Assembly (NCBI GenBank): GCA_031290375.1
Contig: JAITNR010000253.1
Location: 1-38,145 of the forward strand
Reading direction: 5' to 3'
DNA from: Prevotellaceae bacterium
Lineage (GTDB): Bacteria; Bacteroidota; Bacteroidia; Bacteroidales; Paludibacteraceae
DNA length: 38,145 nucleotides
The notes below the pieces were generated by a model. That model searched no databases and was not told where the DNA came from. It saw nothing but the letters and a program-made list of their open reading frames with translations. Below, one piece after another: positions 1-8,250 of this stretch (positions within the stretch are counted from its first letter, which is position 1; every line of letters begins with the position of its first letter). Both the position numbers and the translations under genes were made by a program.

Positions 1-1
1 G

Positions 2-154
2 ACCAATTTCAATTCAGATTTTTTTAACAATATGAATTATTTGAAAAATATTCTTGGCGACAATCTGCTTTCCACACAACTGATTTTTGACGGAAAAACA
101 GAAATAAACAAACCCGACAGCGGAACACTAAATTTTAGAAACATCAATAAATAA
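2..154 (+). CDS. C-terminal end of an unidentified protein (5' end outside window)
   Basis: An open frame enters from the left edge and runs about 50 codons to a TAA at 152-154. The readable tail includes NILGDNLLSTQLIFDGKTE and ends NFRNINK. No motif, membrane segment or signal can be assigned from so short a piece. It converges on uppP, whose stop is at 243. No terminator hairpin is obvious in the 88 bases between them. A longer antisense frame over 37-270 looks like a shadow: it is rich in F/I/N and has no homology I recognise. I cannot name the family. Confidence 0.55.
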   Translation, partial: TNFNSDFFNNMNYLKNILGDNLLSTQLIFDGKTEINKPDSGTLNFRNINK

Positions 155-242
155 AACCCGATAAACTTTAATGTCAGTTTGATGCAATAGAAAATGCCAT
201 TTCGGTAATTTACAGAAATAATATTGTTAAAGATACATATTG

Positions 243-1037
243 CTATAAAATACTCAAATTTACGTTGCACACAATCAAAACAAGTATTATTCCGCCAACG
301 ATAATGCGGTAATAACCAAAGAGTTTAAAGCCGTATTTGGTTAGAAAGTCAATAAAAAACTTGATAGCCAGCATTGCCACCACAAAAGCAACAGCGTTGC
401 CGAGCAACAGCGTTTGCCAAGCTTCAAAAAAGACAGTTCTACCTGCTTCACTTCCAAACAGTTTCATCAGCGAATAGCCCGAAGCTGCCGCCATTGTAGG
501 CACGGCAAGGAAAAACGAAAACTCAGCGGCATTTTTGCGTGTCAGCTTGGTGGACATACCTCCAACAATAGTAGCCATTGAGCGACTTACGCCCGGTATC
601 ATAGCTATACACTGACAAAACCCGATTTTCAATGCACGTTTCCAATCAATTTGCTGGCTGTCGGAAGTTTTTTTAAAGACTTTATCCACAAAAAGCATAA
701 AAAAACCTCCAACAACAAGCATTATTGCTACAACAAACACATTTTCAAGCAGTTTGTCAATGTAATCACTTAACAAAAATCCCAAAACAGCCGCAGGCAG
801 AAAAGCGATAAACAGTTTCCAATAAAAATCAACCGTTTGGAAGAAACGCTTCCAATACAGCACGACAACCGACAAAATCGCCCCAAACTGTATGCAAACC
901 GTGAATGCCTTTACAAATTCGGTGCTTTCCACACCCAACATCGCCTGAGTAAGTATCATGTGCCCTGTTGAAGAGACAGGCAAAAACTCGGTAAGTCCCT
1001 CAACTATGGCAATTACTACCGATTGAAACAAGGTCAT
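243..1037 (-). CDS. uppP: Undecaprenyl-diphosphatase (UppP/BacA)
   Basis: This integral membrane phosphatase converts undecaprenyl pyrophosphate to the monophosphate, recycling the lipid carrier for peptidoglycan and surface glycans. The 264 residues match the usual family length. The two family signatures are present: EGLTEFLPVSSTGHMI near the N terminus (residues about 14-29) and PGVSRSMATIVGG in the middle. Hydrophobic segments occur throughout. Its ATG overlaps the stop codon of the upstream DUF3098 gene (TGA at 1036-1034 within ATGA), so the two are translationally coupled. It is the last gene of the ftsX-DUF3098-uppP operon, an arrangement common in Bacteroidota, which ties lipid-carrier recycling to septation and wall hydrolysis. 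Confidence 0.96.
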   Translation of the reverse strand: MTLFQSVVIAIVEGLTEFLPVSSTGHMILTQAMLGVESTEFVKAFTVCIQFGAILSVVVLYWKRFFQTVDFYWKLFIAFLPAAVLGFLLSDYIDKLLENVFVVAIMLVVGGFFMLFVDKVFKKTSDSQQIDWKRALKIGFCQCIAMIPGVSRSMATIVGGMSTKLTRKNAAEFSFFLAVPTMAAASGYSLMKLFGSEAGRTVFFEAWQTLLLGNAVAFVVAMLAIKFFIDFLTKYGFKLFGYYRIIVGGIILVLIVCNVNLSIL

Positions 1038-1237
1038 TCGTCTTTGGTTTTAATCATTATTCCTGCAACCATCAAAATAAAACCTGTTATGCACATAATC
1101 GGAGCGAGCGTTATGCGTCTAAACGAAAAAATTTCAGGGTTGTATTCAAGCGTATTTGTTCCTCCTGCCATCAATACAAATCCTAATACAATGATTATAA
1201 AAGCGATAGCAATTAAAATGTAATTTATCCTTTTCAT
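1034..1237 (-). CDS. DUF3098 small membrane protein
   Basis: A 67-residue protein with two hydrophobic segments (about residues 5-24 and 44-61) separated by the loop GGTNTLEYNPEIFSFRRI. This matches the Bacteroidota family DUF3098, which typically sits between ftsX and uppP as here. No biochemical function is established for the family; location and topology suggest an inner-membrane accessory of envelope synthesis (inference). It overlaps uppP by 4 bases at its 3' end and lies 73 bases after ftsX. The antisense frame over the same bases is a shadow. Confidence 0.88.
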   Translation of the reverse strand: MKRINYILIAIAFIIIVLGFVLMAGGTNTLEYNPEIFSFRRITLAPIMCITGFILMVAGIMIKTKDE

Positions 1238-1310
1238 ATTTATATATTTTTAATAAAAATTTTCTATTTCTGTTCGAGATTTTAGTCTTGCCTGCAAGCA
1301 CGGTTGGCTG

Positions 1311-2192
1311 TTAAATAAAGTACATCTCGTTCGTTTTCATTCTGATATAGCGATTTATGGCAAAAAGTGCCGCCAAAAAACTTATCAAAAAGCCTGTAAT
1401 AAGTACCAAACCGGCTATCGGCACACAAAAATGCCAATCGTAGAGTGGGAGTGTGCTGTCAAGTTGTTTAACGTAATACCCTGTACCAAACAGTCCGATA
1501 ATTGCAAAAAACGATGCAAAAAGCCCATTGACAACAAACCTTTTCAAAAATGGTTTTCTTATAAACCACGCCCTTGCACCAACAAGTTTCATAGTGTTGA
1601 TTACAAAGCGTTTGGAATATATTGAAATGCGTATAATATTGTTAATCAATATTATAGTTACTATCAGAAAAAGCAAGGCAACAAGCGACAAAACAAGCGA
1701 AATTTTACTGACATTCATATTCAAATCTGAAATCATATCTTTTTGATACACAATATCTTCTATAAAATTGTAGTTTCTCAGTTTTGGCTCTATCATTTTT
1801 AGAGAATCGCTGTTGGCATAATCGGCTTTGAGGTTAATCTCAATTGTGGCCTTGAGCGGATTGTAGCCAAGAAACTCAGTGGGGTCGTCTCCCAAGTCGT
1901 TAATATGCTCATTAAGAGCAGATTCCTTGCTGATATATCTGTATGCCTTTATAAAGTCTGCTTTTTTTAGATAATCATCAACTCTTTGTATGTCAGACTG
2001 TTGAATACTGTCTCGAAGTACAAGGGCAATCACAACATTCTCTTTGGTATATTTTACCGTATGATTAGCCCAAAGCAGCAAAAAAGCTACCAGCCCAACC
2101 ATAAACAGAGCGAGCGTAATACTGATGGTTGATGTAAAGTAGAGATTGAAGAACGAATCTCTTTTGGTTTTCTCCCGACCGTTTTTTGACAT
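1311..2192 (-). CDS. ftsX: Cell-division permease FtsX
   Basis: FtsX is the membrane half of the FtsEX complex, which couples the divisome to peptidoglycan hydrolase activation. The 293-residue protein has the expected plan. A short cytoplasmic N terminus is followed by TM1 (about residues 22-42), then an extracytoplasmic domain (about 43-165, with the stretch VVIALVLRDSIQQSDIQ typical of its start). Three C-terminal TM segments and the FtsX permease fold follow (VINTMKLVGARAWFIRKPFL loop). No ftsE lies next to it, which is usual in Bacteroidota. It is first in the operon with DUF3098 and uppP and is transcribed from a promoter at 2264-2295, divergent from the GldA-like gene. Confidence 0.92.
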   Translation of the reverse strand: MSKNGREKTKRDSFFNLYFTSTISITLALFMVGLVAFLLLWANHTVKYTKENVVIALVLRDSIQQSDIQRVDDYLKKADFIKAYRYISKESALNEHINDLGDDPTEFLGYNPLKATIEINLKADYANSDSLKMIEPKLRNYNFIEDIVYQKDMISDLNMNVSKISLVLSLVALLFLIVTIILINNIIRISIYSKRFVINTMKLVGARAWFIRKPFLKRFVVNGLFASFFAIIGLFGTGYYVKQLDSTLPLYDWHFCVPIAGLVLITGFLISFLAALFAINRYIRMKTNEMYFI

Positions 2193-2263
2193 CTCTTTAT
2201 TAAATGTAACTTTTTGTTAATGACCTGTTTAAAATTGCTTATTAAACAATTACTCAATATTTG

Positions 2264-2295
2264 CAAAGGTACAATATTTTTTCAACAGCACAAAA
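2264..2295 (-). promoter_or_regulatory. Promoter of the ftsX-DUF3098-uppP operon
   Basis: Read on the minus strand there is a TTTTG at 2295-2291, a 19-bp spacer and TACCTTTG at 2271-2264. This is a near-ideal Bacteroidota -33/-7 promoter. The expected start lies about 65 bases before the ftsX ATG. Confidence 0.75.
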
Positions 2296-2347
2296 TGGAT
2301 AAATCAAATTAAATTGATGTCCATCTGTTTTTATGAATTAAAAATTG

Positions 2348-2355
2348 TAACTTTG
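2348..2355 (+). promoter_or_regulatory. -7 promoter box (TAACTTTG) of the GldA-like gene
   Basis: TAACTTTG fits the Bacteroidota -7 consensus and lies 22 bases before the ATG at 2377. It falls inside the longest possible reading frame (from 2314), which argues that translation starts at 2377. The -33 element is weak. Confidence 0.65.
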
Positions 2356-2376
2356 CAGCATATTTGCAGCACTAAA

Positions 2377-3087
2377 ATGAATACGTTAGAAATAAAAAAC
2401 ATAACGAAATATTACGACAAAAAGTGTGTTTTAAACGATGTATCGTTGAGTCTGGAAACGGGCGAAACGGTCGGTTTTCTGGGACCAAACGGGGCAGGGA
2501 AGTCCACTCTGATGAAGATTGTTACGGGCTGTATTGCCGCCAACAGTGGTTCGGTGGAGGTGTGTGGACAAAAAGTTACCTCTTCGCAATACAAATTCAA
2601 GCAAAACATTGGCTATTTGCCGGAGCATAATCCGCTCTATTTGGATATGTATGTGGTTGAATATCTGACTTATGTGGCTGAATTGTACGGTATTCACAAC
2701 AGGCGAGAGGCGGTGGAAGATGTGATAATCCGCACAGGACTTTCGCCTGAAAGAACAAAAAAGATTGGGCAACTCTCAAAGGGTTATCGGCAGCGGGTTG
2801 GCATTGCTCAGGCTATTATTCACAACCCGAAGCTTCTTATTTTGGACGAGCCCACAACGGGTCTCGACCCTAACCAAATCATAGAAATCAGGGAGTTGAT
2901 AAGGAATTTGGGCAAAACCCGCGCAGTAATTTTTTCTACCCACATTCTTCAGGAGGTATCGGCTGTTTGCAGCAGGGTTTTGCTGATAAATCACGGAAAT
3001 ATAATCGCAGACATAAAGGGTAATGATTTGACAACCGGTAATTTAGAAGACATGTTTAAAAATTTGGTAGTCGACCACCCTCAATGA
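2377..3087 (+). CDS. GldA-like ABC transporter ATP-binding protein
   Basis: Cytoplasmic ATPase subunit of an ABC exporter. Using the ATG at 2377 (236 residues), Walker A GPNGAGKST is at about 36-44, the signature region LSKGYRQR at about 133-140, Walker B LLILDEP ends near 159, and the switch His is in STHIL near 189. The stretch NIGYLPEHNPLYLDMYVVEYL is typical of GldA, the ATPase of the gliding-motility/T9SS-linked GldAFG transporter. The protein stops about 60 residues earlier than full-length GldA as I remember it. No GldF/GldG permease lies nearby, so its partner is unknown. An upstream start at 2314 would precede the promoter box and is rejected. It is followed 38 bases later by an MCE protein and may share a transcript with it. 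Confidence 0.85.
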   Translation: MNTLEIKNITKYYDKKCVLNDVSLSLETGETVGFLGPNGAGKSTLMKIVTGCIAANSGSVEVCGQKVTSSQYKFKQNIGYLPEHNPLYLDMYVVEYLTYVAELYGIHNRREAVEDVIIRTGLSPERTKKIGQLSKGYRQRVGIAQAIIHNPKLLILDEPTTGLDPNQIIEIRELIRNLGKTRAVIFSTHILQEVSAVCSRVLLINHGNIIADIKGNDLTTGNLEDMFKNLVVDHPQ

Positions 3088-3125
3088 CATTACAAATATT
3101 GAAAATAATAAAATAATTAAAAAAT

Positions 3126-4010
3126 ATGAAAAAGTTTTTTACACGTGAAGTTAGAATAGGATTAACCTTTGTAGCAGCCATTGCAGTGCTGTTTTTCGGG
3201 TTGAATTTTTTGAAAGGGATAAATATTTTTACGCCCACCAACCGTTATTTTGCTACGTTTGAGGATGTTGGCGGGCTTGTGGTGTCAAATTCCGTAATGA
3301 TAAAGGGCTACAAGGTAGGGCAGGTGAGAAGTATCGAATATGACTTCAAAAGACAGCGTCCTTTTGTAGTGGAAATAGCAGTAAATGACGATATTAAACT
3401 GCCGAAGGGAACAGTTATCAACCTTGCGGACGAGGGGCTGATGGGCGGGAAAATAATTGATATTCAACTTGGCGATAAACTCAGTTTGTTTGCAAGCGGC
3501 GACACCATCGAGACCTTTGTTGTGGGCAATTTCCTTACTCAGATTGCAGACTATATGCCAAAAATTGCACAAATACTTGATAATCTGGACTCTGCCGTTG
3601 TTACAGTGAATACTTTGGTTAATTCGCCAAGTTTGCAGAGCGGTATCAATTCGTTTGGCTCTACCATGGAAGACCTGACAAGGACGATGGCACAACTCAA
3701 ACTTGCAACCGCATCGCTGCCTTCCACAATGGTAAAATTAGACAATGTTGCCACAAATCTGGACACAAAAATCAATCAACTTGATATAGCAAAACTGATG
3801 ACTTCGATAAACCAAACGCTTGAGAATGTACGGGATTTTTCGGACAAATTAACCTCAAAAAACTCTTCGCTCGGACTTTTAATGAACGACAGAGGCGTTT
3901 ATGACAACCTAAATACAACCGTACAAAGTGCCAATGCTCTGGTGATTGACTTCAAGGCAAATCCCAAACGCTACATTCATTTCTCTGTTTTTGGAGGGAA
4001 AAGCAAGTAA
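3126..4010 (+). CDS. MlaD/MCE-domain protein
   Basis: A 294-residue membrane-anchored, mostly extracytoplasmic protein. One N-terminal TM helix (about residues 12-30) is followed by an MCE domain (about 40-120, with VGGLVVSNSVMIKGYKVGQV and the DEGLMGGKIIDI stretch). The C-terminal half is predicted helical or coiled (repeated LD/NLDT heptads). MCE proteins form hexameric rings that move lipids between inner and outer membranes, with an MlaE permease and MlaF ATPase. Neither classical partner is present here; the preceding ATPase is GldA-like rather than MlaF-like. Function as a lipid-transport component is inferred from the domain. Confidence 0.9.
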   Translation: MKKFFTREVRIGLTFVAAIAVLFFGLNFLKGINIFTPTNRYFATFEDVGGLVVSNSVMIKGYKVGQVRSIEYDFKRQRPFVVEIAVNDDIKLPKGTVINLADEGLMGGKIIDIQLGDKLSLFASGDTIETFVVGNFLTQIADYMPKIAQILDNLDSAVVTVNTLVNSPSLQSGINSFGSTMEDLTRTMAQLKLATASLPSTMVKLDNVATNLDTKINQLDIAKLMTSINQTLENVRDFSDKLTSKNSSLGLLMNDRGVYDNLNTTVQSANALVIDFKANPKRYIHFSVFGGKSK

Positions 4011-4315
4011 AGCATTTTGTCTTTGATGGTTGGCATTGAAACTGCACAAGTAATCCAAAAATGGTTATCCTTCCATTACAAAATACCTCTTATTTAAAAT
4101 GATTTCAAATAAGAGAGCAGGTGAAAAAAAGTTTTTTCTGCAAAACAGAGGGTTTTTGCCGCTAAGTCTATTTTGATACAATTTGGGTAAGTCTTTTATT
4201 AATAAAATGTTAAAATGATGGAGTAAAAAAAATGTAACTGATTTTTAGAATATTTGCATAACCAATTATATTTCAATGTTTTAAATTTTCGATTTTTGCT
4301 CAAAAATAAATTGCT
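4011..4315. other. Non-coding stretch between the MCE gene and the dnaA promoter
   Basis: About 300 A/T-rich bases without a credible gene. The only structure I see is a 9-bp inverted repeat, CTCTTATTT (4087-4095) with AAATAAGAG (4107-4115). It could be a weak transcript end for the MCE gene, although no T-run follows. No cluster of DnaA boxes (TTATCCACA) is visible, so there is no support for an origin here. Confidence 0.5.
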
Positions 4316-4316
4316 A

Positions 4317-4347
4317 TTGTGGGTAATTTATTTTTTCTTCAACTTTG
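4317..4347 (+). promoter_or_regulatory. dnaA promoter
   Basis: TTG at 4317-4319, a 20-bp spacer and CAACTTTG at 4340-4347 resemble the Bacteroidota -33/-7 pair, with one mismatch in the -7 box. The expected start near 4353 lies downstream of the GTG at 4319, so that GTG cannot be the dnaA start. Confidence 0.6.
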
Positions 4348-4373
4348 CATCGGGATAATAGAAACAAAAAAAA

Positions 4374-4400
4374 ATGTCGAAAATGTTACAGTTGAATTAG
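4374..4400 (+). other. Possible 8-codon upstream ORF in the dnaA leader
   Basis: ATG at 4374 opens MSKMLQLN and stops at 4398-4400, 26 bases before the dnaA ATG and in a different frame. It lies downstream of the proposed promoter. It may be chance, since the leader is A-rich, or may modulate translation. Confidence 0.2.
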
Positions 4401-4426
4401 ATAGCAAAAAAGACGCACGAAAAAGT

Positions 4427-5821
4427 ATGAGCAGTTTAGTAAAGTTATGGGAAAAATGTATGTCTGTGGTTCGGGAAAATGTTGCCGAACCGGTTTTTAG
4501 TACATGGTTTGAGCCTGTTGTGCCGATAAGTTTTAAAAACAACGAATTGGTAATTCAGGTTCCGAGTATGTTTTTTTATGAATATATCGAAGAAAAATAT
4601 TCCGAATTGCTCAGAGTTACCCTGAACACAATATTCGGCGAGGATATTGTGCTGCTGTACAGAGTTATGGTTGATAACGACAACAAGGCAACTACCGATG
4701 TGCCGACCTCCAAATCGAACTGTGGTGTCAACAAAGGCAGACAGGAAGAACAGTCAAACCCGTTTAAAAAAATTACTAATCAAGATATTGATACTCAATT
4801 AAATGACAACTATAATTTTGCCAATTTTATTGAGGGCAAACCCAATAAATTAGCCCGCAGTGCAGGTCTGAACATTGCCGACAATCCGGGCAGCACTGTT
4901 TTTAATCCTCTTTTCATATATGGCAAGTCCGGTGTGGGTAAAACTCACTTGTCGAACGCCATAGGTTTGGAAACCAAACGATTACATCCCGAAAAGCGAG
5001 TTTTGTATGTTGCGGCTAACCTTTTTATGATACAGTACACGGATGCTGTCAGACAAAATACGCAGAACGATTTTCTGAATTTCTATCAGAGTTTGGACGT
5101 ACTGATAATTGATGATATTCACGAGTTTATGTCAAAAACAGGCACACAAAACACGTTTTTTCACATTTTCAATCACCTGCACAGGTTGGGCAAGCAAATT
5201 ATTCTCACTTGCGACTGCCCGCCAAGTTCGCTCAAAGGTATGGAAGACAGGCTTTTGACTCGTTTTCGTTGGGGGTTGACTGCCGAAATTTCAAAGCCTG
5301 ACTTTGAACTTCGCAAGACAATTTTGCAGTACAAAATCAAACGTGACGGACTGGAAATCAAACCGGAAGCGGTCGATTTTATTGCCAGAAACGTTACTGA
5401 CAATATCAGAGATTTGGAGGGCGTACTGATATCATTATTGGCACATTCTACCATTAACAACGAGGAAATTGACCTGCCGTTAATAGAAAAGGTCATAGGC
5501 GTTGCCGCCAAAGAGGAAACAAAAAAAATGCTGACGGTAAATTTAATCTGCGAGAAAGTTTGCAATCATTTTCTGCTTCAAAAGGAACACCTTTATTCCA
5601 AGAGCCGCAAACGTGAAATCGCTTTAGCCAGACATATTGCAATGTATCTCTCCCGCAAGCATACGCAATATTCGCTCAACAGCATCGGACAGAGCATCGG
5701 CGACCGCAACCACGCCACCGTAATGCACGCCTGCAATTTGATAGAAAACCTGATGAAACAGGATAAAAGTCTGAAAAACAATGTCTTGTCGCTTGAAAGG
5801 GAGTTAATCAACTCTCAATAA
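4427..5821 (+). CDS. dnaA: Chromosomal replication initiator DnaA
   Basis: DnaA binds DnaA boxes at oriC and opens the duplex. From ATG 4427 the protein is 464 residues. Domain I begins at once (LWEKCMSVVRENVAEPVFSTWF). A short polar linker (about residues 83-115) follows, then the AAA+ domain with Walker A GKSGVGKTH (about 166-174) and Walker B LIIDDIHEF. The DNA-binding domain IV near the C terminus has the signature GDRNHATVMHAC. The frame is open back to a GTG at 4319, but the promoter box at 4340-4347 and the alignment of domain I favour 4427. No dnaN or recF follows, and the gene stands alone, which is common in Bacteroidota. Confidence 0.96.
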   Translation: MSSLVKLWEKCMSVVRENVAEPVFSTWFEPVVPISFKNNELVIQVPSMFFYEYIEEKYSELLRVTLNTIFGEDIVLLYRVMVDNDNKATTDVPTSKSNCGVNKGRQEEQSNPFKKITNQDIDTQLNDNYNFANFIEGKPNKLARSAGLNIADNPGSTVFNPLFIYGKSGVGKTHLSNAIGLETKRLHPEKRVLYVAANLFMIQYTDAVRQNTQNDFLNFYQSLDVLIIDDIHEFMSKTGTQNTFFHIFNHLHRLGKQIILTCDCPPSSLKGMEDRLLTRFRWGLTAEISKPDFELRKTILQYKIKRDGLEIKPEAVDFIARNVTDNIRDLEGVLISLLAHSTINNEEIDLPLIEKVIGVAAKEETKKMLTVNLICEKVCNHFLLQKEHLYSKSRKREIALARHIAMYLSRKHTQYSLNSIGQSIGDRNHATVMHACNLIENLMKQDKSLKNNVLSLERELINSQ

Positions 5822-5856
5822 TACCTTTTGGTAGCGGGAATTGAAAACATTACAAG

Positions 5857-7533
5857 TTATTTATTTTGTGCCTTAATAATCATTCCGTTGAAACCATCTA
5901 TTTCGACTTGTGAAAGGGAATTTTCGGAGAAATCACACACAAATTTCCTGCCTGAAATCAAGTCTTTGACTAAGACAGTTTCTTTTTGAGAAATTTGCAT
6001 AAAGTCAAAGGCATGACGGGGGATTTTTATACCAAGTTTCTGTTTTTTGTCTGAAAAATTGGCAACAATCAACAAAACTTCATTTTTGTATTTACGCAAA
6101 AAAGCAAAACATTTTTCTGCATTAAATTTTTGATTATCAATATTTACATACATTAAATCAAAAAATAATCCATTTGAAATTGCCTTTTGAGTATGGCAAA
6201 GATTAAATATTTTCATATAATATTTTCGCAACTCTTTTTCCTCTACGGTAAGATTTTTTAAATCAAATTTTCCATTGTCAATCCAGCGTGAAAGGGTATC
6301 GGGTTGCCAATAGTCAAAAATTGAAGTTCGTCCGTCTAATCCGCTGAAACCCTCACAATCCATACCTTTTTCGCCCAGCTCCTGTCCTGCGTAAATCATT
6401 GCAGACGAAGTATTTAGACATGCAGCAACAATCATTGCAGGCTTGGCAGCATTGGGAGTTTTGGCAAAAAAATCTGAAGCTATTCGCTGCTCATCGTGAT
6501 TTTCGAGGAAATTCAGCATAAACGGCTGAATTTCACCGAGATTTTGCCAGCAGGATGAAATATTTTTTGCAGGCAAATATCCACAGACAACACCTCTAAG
6601 CGTGTCATAAAGACCGACTTTGTCGTACATAAAATCAAATTTACCGTAATTGAGGTAATTTTTATACAGTTCAGGGATGTAAATTTCGGCAATAAAAATT
6701 ATGTGCGGAAACTGCCTTTTAACAGCTCCAATTGCCCAATGCCAAAAGGCAACTGGTACCATTTGAGCCATATCGCACCTAAAACCGTCAACACCCTTTT
6801 TTGCCCAAAAAAATAAAATATCCCGCATTTTGAGCCATGTATCAGGAACAGGATTGAAGTATTCGGTTCTATTATTTTGATAATCAACACCATAGTTGAG
6901 TTTCACCGTTTCGTACCAGTCATTTTGGGTAGGGTAGGGGGTGAAACAGTCGTTTCCTGTGGCTCTTGCAGGAAATTCCTCATAATCAGTTAATTGAAAT
7001 TGAGGAGAAAATTTTTCATTTGGAAAATAATAAAAATTGTTTTCGGGTGAAAAACTTTTTGTTTGGTCATCGGAAGCACCTAAATCTTCAAATGTGGAGA
7101 CATCCGAGTGGTAAACCCTTGAAACGTGGTTGGGGACAAAGTCAATAATTACCTTCAAATCCTCCTTGTGTGTTCTGACTGCAAGATTTTCAAATTCCTG
7201 CATACGTTTTTGAGGATTTTCAGCCAAATCGGCACACACATCATAATAATCACGGATAGAGTAGGGTGATCCCGCTTTTCCCTTGACTATATCGGGACTG
7301 TCTCCTGTGATATTCAGTTCGGGACAGCTACTTTGTGAGGAGTGTTCGATAACGCCTGTAAACCAGATGTGAGTTACCCCTAAATTTTTTATACTTTCTA
7401 AAGCTTTGGTACTAAATACATTAAACTTTCCACAAAGATTTTCTTTGATTGTTCCATTGGGCATATTTTTGCCTTTATTTTTTGCAAAATGCCTTACAAA
7501 AACCTGATATACAATTATTTTGTTTTTTTGCAT
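5857..7533 (-). CDS. Glycoside hydrolase family 13 (alpha-amylase-like), cytoplasmic
   Basis: A 558-residue GH13 enzyme without a signal peptide, so probably intracellular, acting on alpha-glucans or maltodextrins. Conserved regions are readable: region I DFVPNH (131-136), region II GVDGFRCDMAQM with nucleophile D254, region III FIAEIYIP with acid/base E283, and region IV LENHDEQR with stabiliser D347. A C-terminal beta-domain (about 470-558) completes the usual plan. All three catalytic carboxylates are present, so it should be active. It is monocistronic, convergent with dnaA, and divergent from the lipoprotein at 7678. Exact specificity (amylase, maltogenic or transferase) cannot be read from sequence. 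Confidence 0.9.
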   Translation of the reverse strand: MQKNKIIVYQVFVRHFAKNKGKNMPNGTIKENLCGKFNVFSTKALESIKNLGVTHIWFTGVIEHSSQSSCPELNITGDSPDIVKGKAGSPYSIRDYYDVCADLAENPQKRMQEFENLAVRTHKEDLKVIIDFVPNHVSRVYHSDVSTFEDLGASDDQTKSFSPENNFYYFPNEKFSPQFQLTDYEEFPARATGNDCFTPYPTQNDWYETVKLNYGVDYQNNRTEYFNPVPDTWLKMRDILFFWAKKGVDGFRCDMAQMVPVAFWHWAIGAVKRQFPHIIFIAEIYIPELYKNYLNYGKFDFMYDKVGLYDTLRGVVCGYLPAKNISSCWQNLGEIQPFMLNFLENHDEQRIASDFFAKTPNAAKPAMIVAACLNTSSAMIYAGQELGEKGMDCEGFSGLDGRTSIFDYWQPDTLSRWIDNGKFDLKNLTVEEKELRKYYMKIFNLCHTQKAISNGLFFDLMYVNIDNQKFNAEKCFAFLRKYKNEVLLIVANFSDKKQKLGIKIPRHAFDFMQISQKETVLVKDLISGRKFVCDFSENSLSQVEIDGFNGMIIKAQNK

Positions 7534-7567
7534 GATAACACAAACATAATAAATTGAAAATGGGAGG

Positions 7568-7575
7568 CAAAGTTA
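7568..7575 (-). promoter_or_regulatory. -7 promoter box of the GH13 gene
   Basis: Minus-strand TAACTTTG at 7575-7568, 35 bases before the ATG at 7533. A clear -33 element is not visible. Confidence 0.6.
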
Positions 7576-7604
7576 CTAAAAATTTAATTTCGTAAAAAAA
7601 AAAG

Positions 7605-7634
7605 TTGTGGATTAAAAAAAATATATTACCTTTG
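7605..7634 (+). promoter_or_regulatory. Promoter of the lipocalin-like lipoprotein gene
   Basis: TTG at 7605-7607, a 19-bp spacer and TACCTTTG at 7627-7634, 43 bases before the ATG. This is a good Bacteroidota promoter. Confidence 0.75.
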
Positions 7635-7677
7635 CATCCTAATTATTTTTTAATATCTAACTTAATTTAAAATTTTT

Positions 7678-8220
7678 ATGAGAAAGTCTAACATTTTTTC
7701 TGCAATCTTAGTGGTTGCATTGGTTGGTGCAAGTTTCATCTCTTGTAACCCGAAAAACTCCGTTGTGTCCAAGTCAATAGTAGGTTCTTGGAACAAACAG
7801 AGTCAGAATATTGATGTCAAGTCAAGCGACACATATCTTCAGGCGCTGCTTGACTATGCACTGCCTGAGTTGGGAATTGAGTTTTTCCAAAGTGTCAAAT
7901 TCAACGAAGACGGGACAGGTACTTTTAACGATACCACAACTTTTACCTACACCAAAACCGAAACAGTTGTAACTGTAAAAGCAAGCCATCTTATACTTGA
8001 TGCTGGGGAGTATCAAATGGATTTGTCAAATGTTCCGCTGTCAATGGAATACACCTTGACAAATGACTACAATGCTTTAAAACTTGATATGGACATAATT
8101 GTACCGTTTAAGATGCTTATGTCTGCAGTTTTAGAAGAGATAGGTGAACAAATGCCTTTTCCTGTGTCTGTTGAGTCAATAACCAAAGCAAACATTACTG
8201 CCGACTGCGTAAGAAAATAA
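7678..8220 (+). CDS. Lipocalin-like lipoprotein
   Basis: A 180-residue secreted lipoprotein. The N terminus has a charged start, a hydrophobic core (IFSAILVVALVGASF) and a lipobox ending ISC, placing the lipidated Cys at residue 23. The mature part begins with a linker, then IVGSWNKQS and FNEDGTGTFNDTTTFTYT, the GxW and D-G-T-G strands characteristic of the lipocalin-like domains common in Bacteroidales lipoproteins. It was probably exported to the periplasm or outer membrane. Function is unknown; the fold would suit binding a small hydrophobic ligand (inference). It has its own promoter and ends directly in an intrinsic terminator. Confidence 0.8.
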   Translation: MRKSNIFSAILVVALVGASFISCNPKNSVVSKSIVGSWNKQSQNIDVKSSDTYLQALLDYALPELGIEFFQSVKFNEDGTGTFNDTTTFTYTKTETVVTVKASHLILDAGEYQMDLSNVPLSMEYTLTNDYNALKLDMDIIVPFKMLMSAVLEEIGEQMPFPVSVESITKANITADCVRK

Positions 8221-8249
8221 AAAAAAGCCTCTTTATGAGGCTTTTTTTT
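8221..8249. terminator. Bidirectional intrinsic terminator
   Basis: AAAAAAGCCTC, loop TTTAT, GAGGCTTTTTTTT: the G/C core stem GCCTC/GAGGC (8227-8231 and 8237-8241) is flanked by complementary A and T tracts. It can end the lipoprotein transcript (+) and, read on the other strand, the lepA-small protein transcript (-), whose stop codon is at 8251-8253. Confidence 0.88.
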
Positions 8250-8250
8250 A

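Noticed and set aside
37..270. 77-residue minus-strand ORF at the left edge
   Set aside because: Overlaps both the incoming plus-strand gene tail and the 3' end of uppP. Its composition is that of a reverse-strand shadow and it has no recognisable motif.
4011..4426. Origin of replication next to dnaA
   Set aside because: No cluster of DnaA boxes or unwinding-element repeats is visible. Isolated TTATCCACA words occur in uppP (about 683) and near 38013 only, which is expected by chance.
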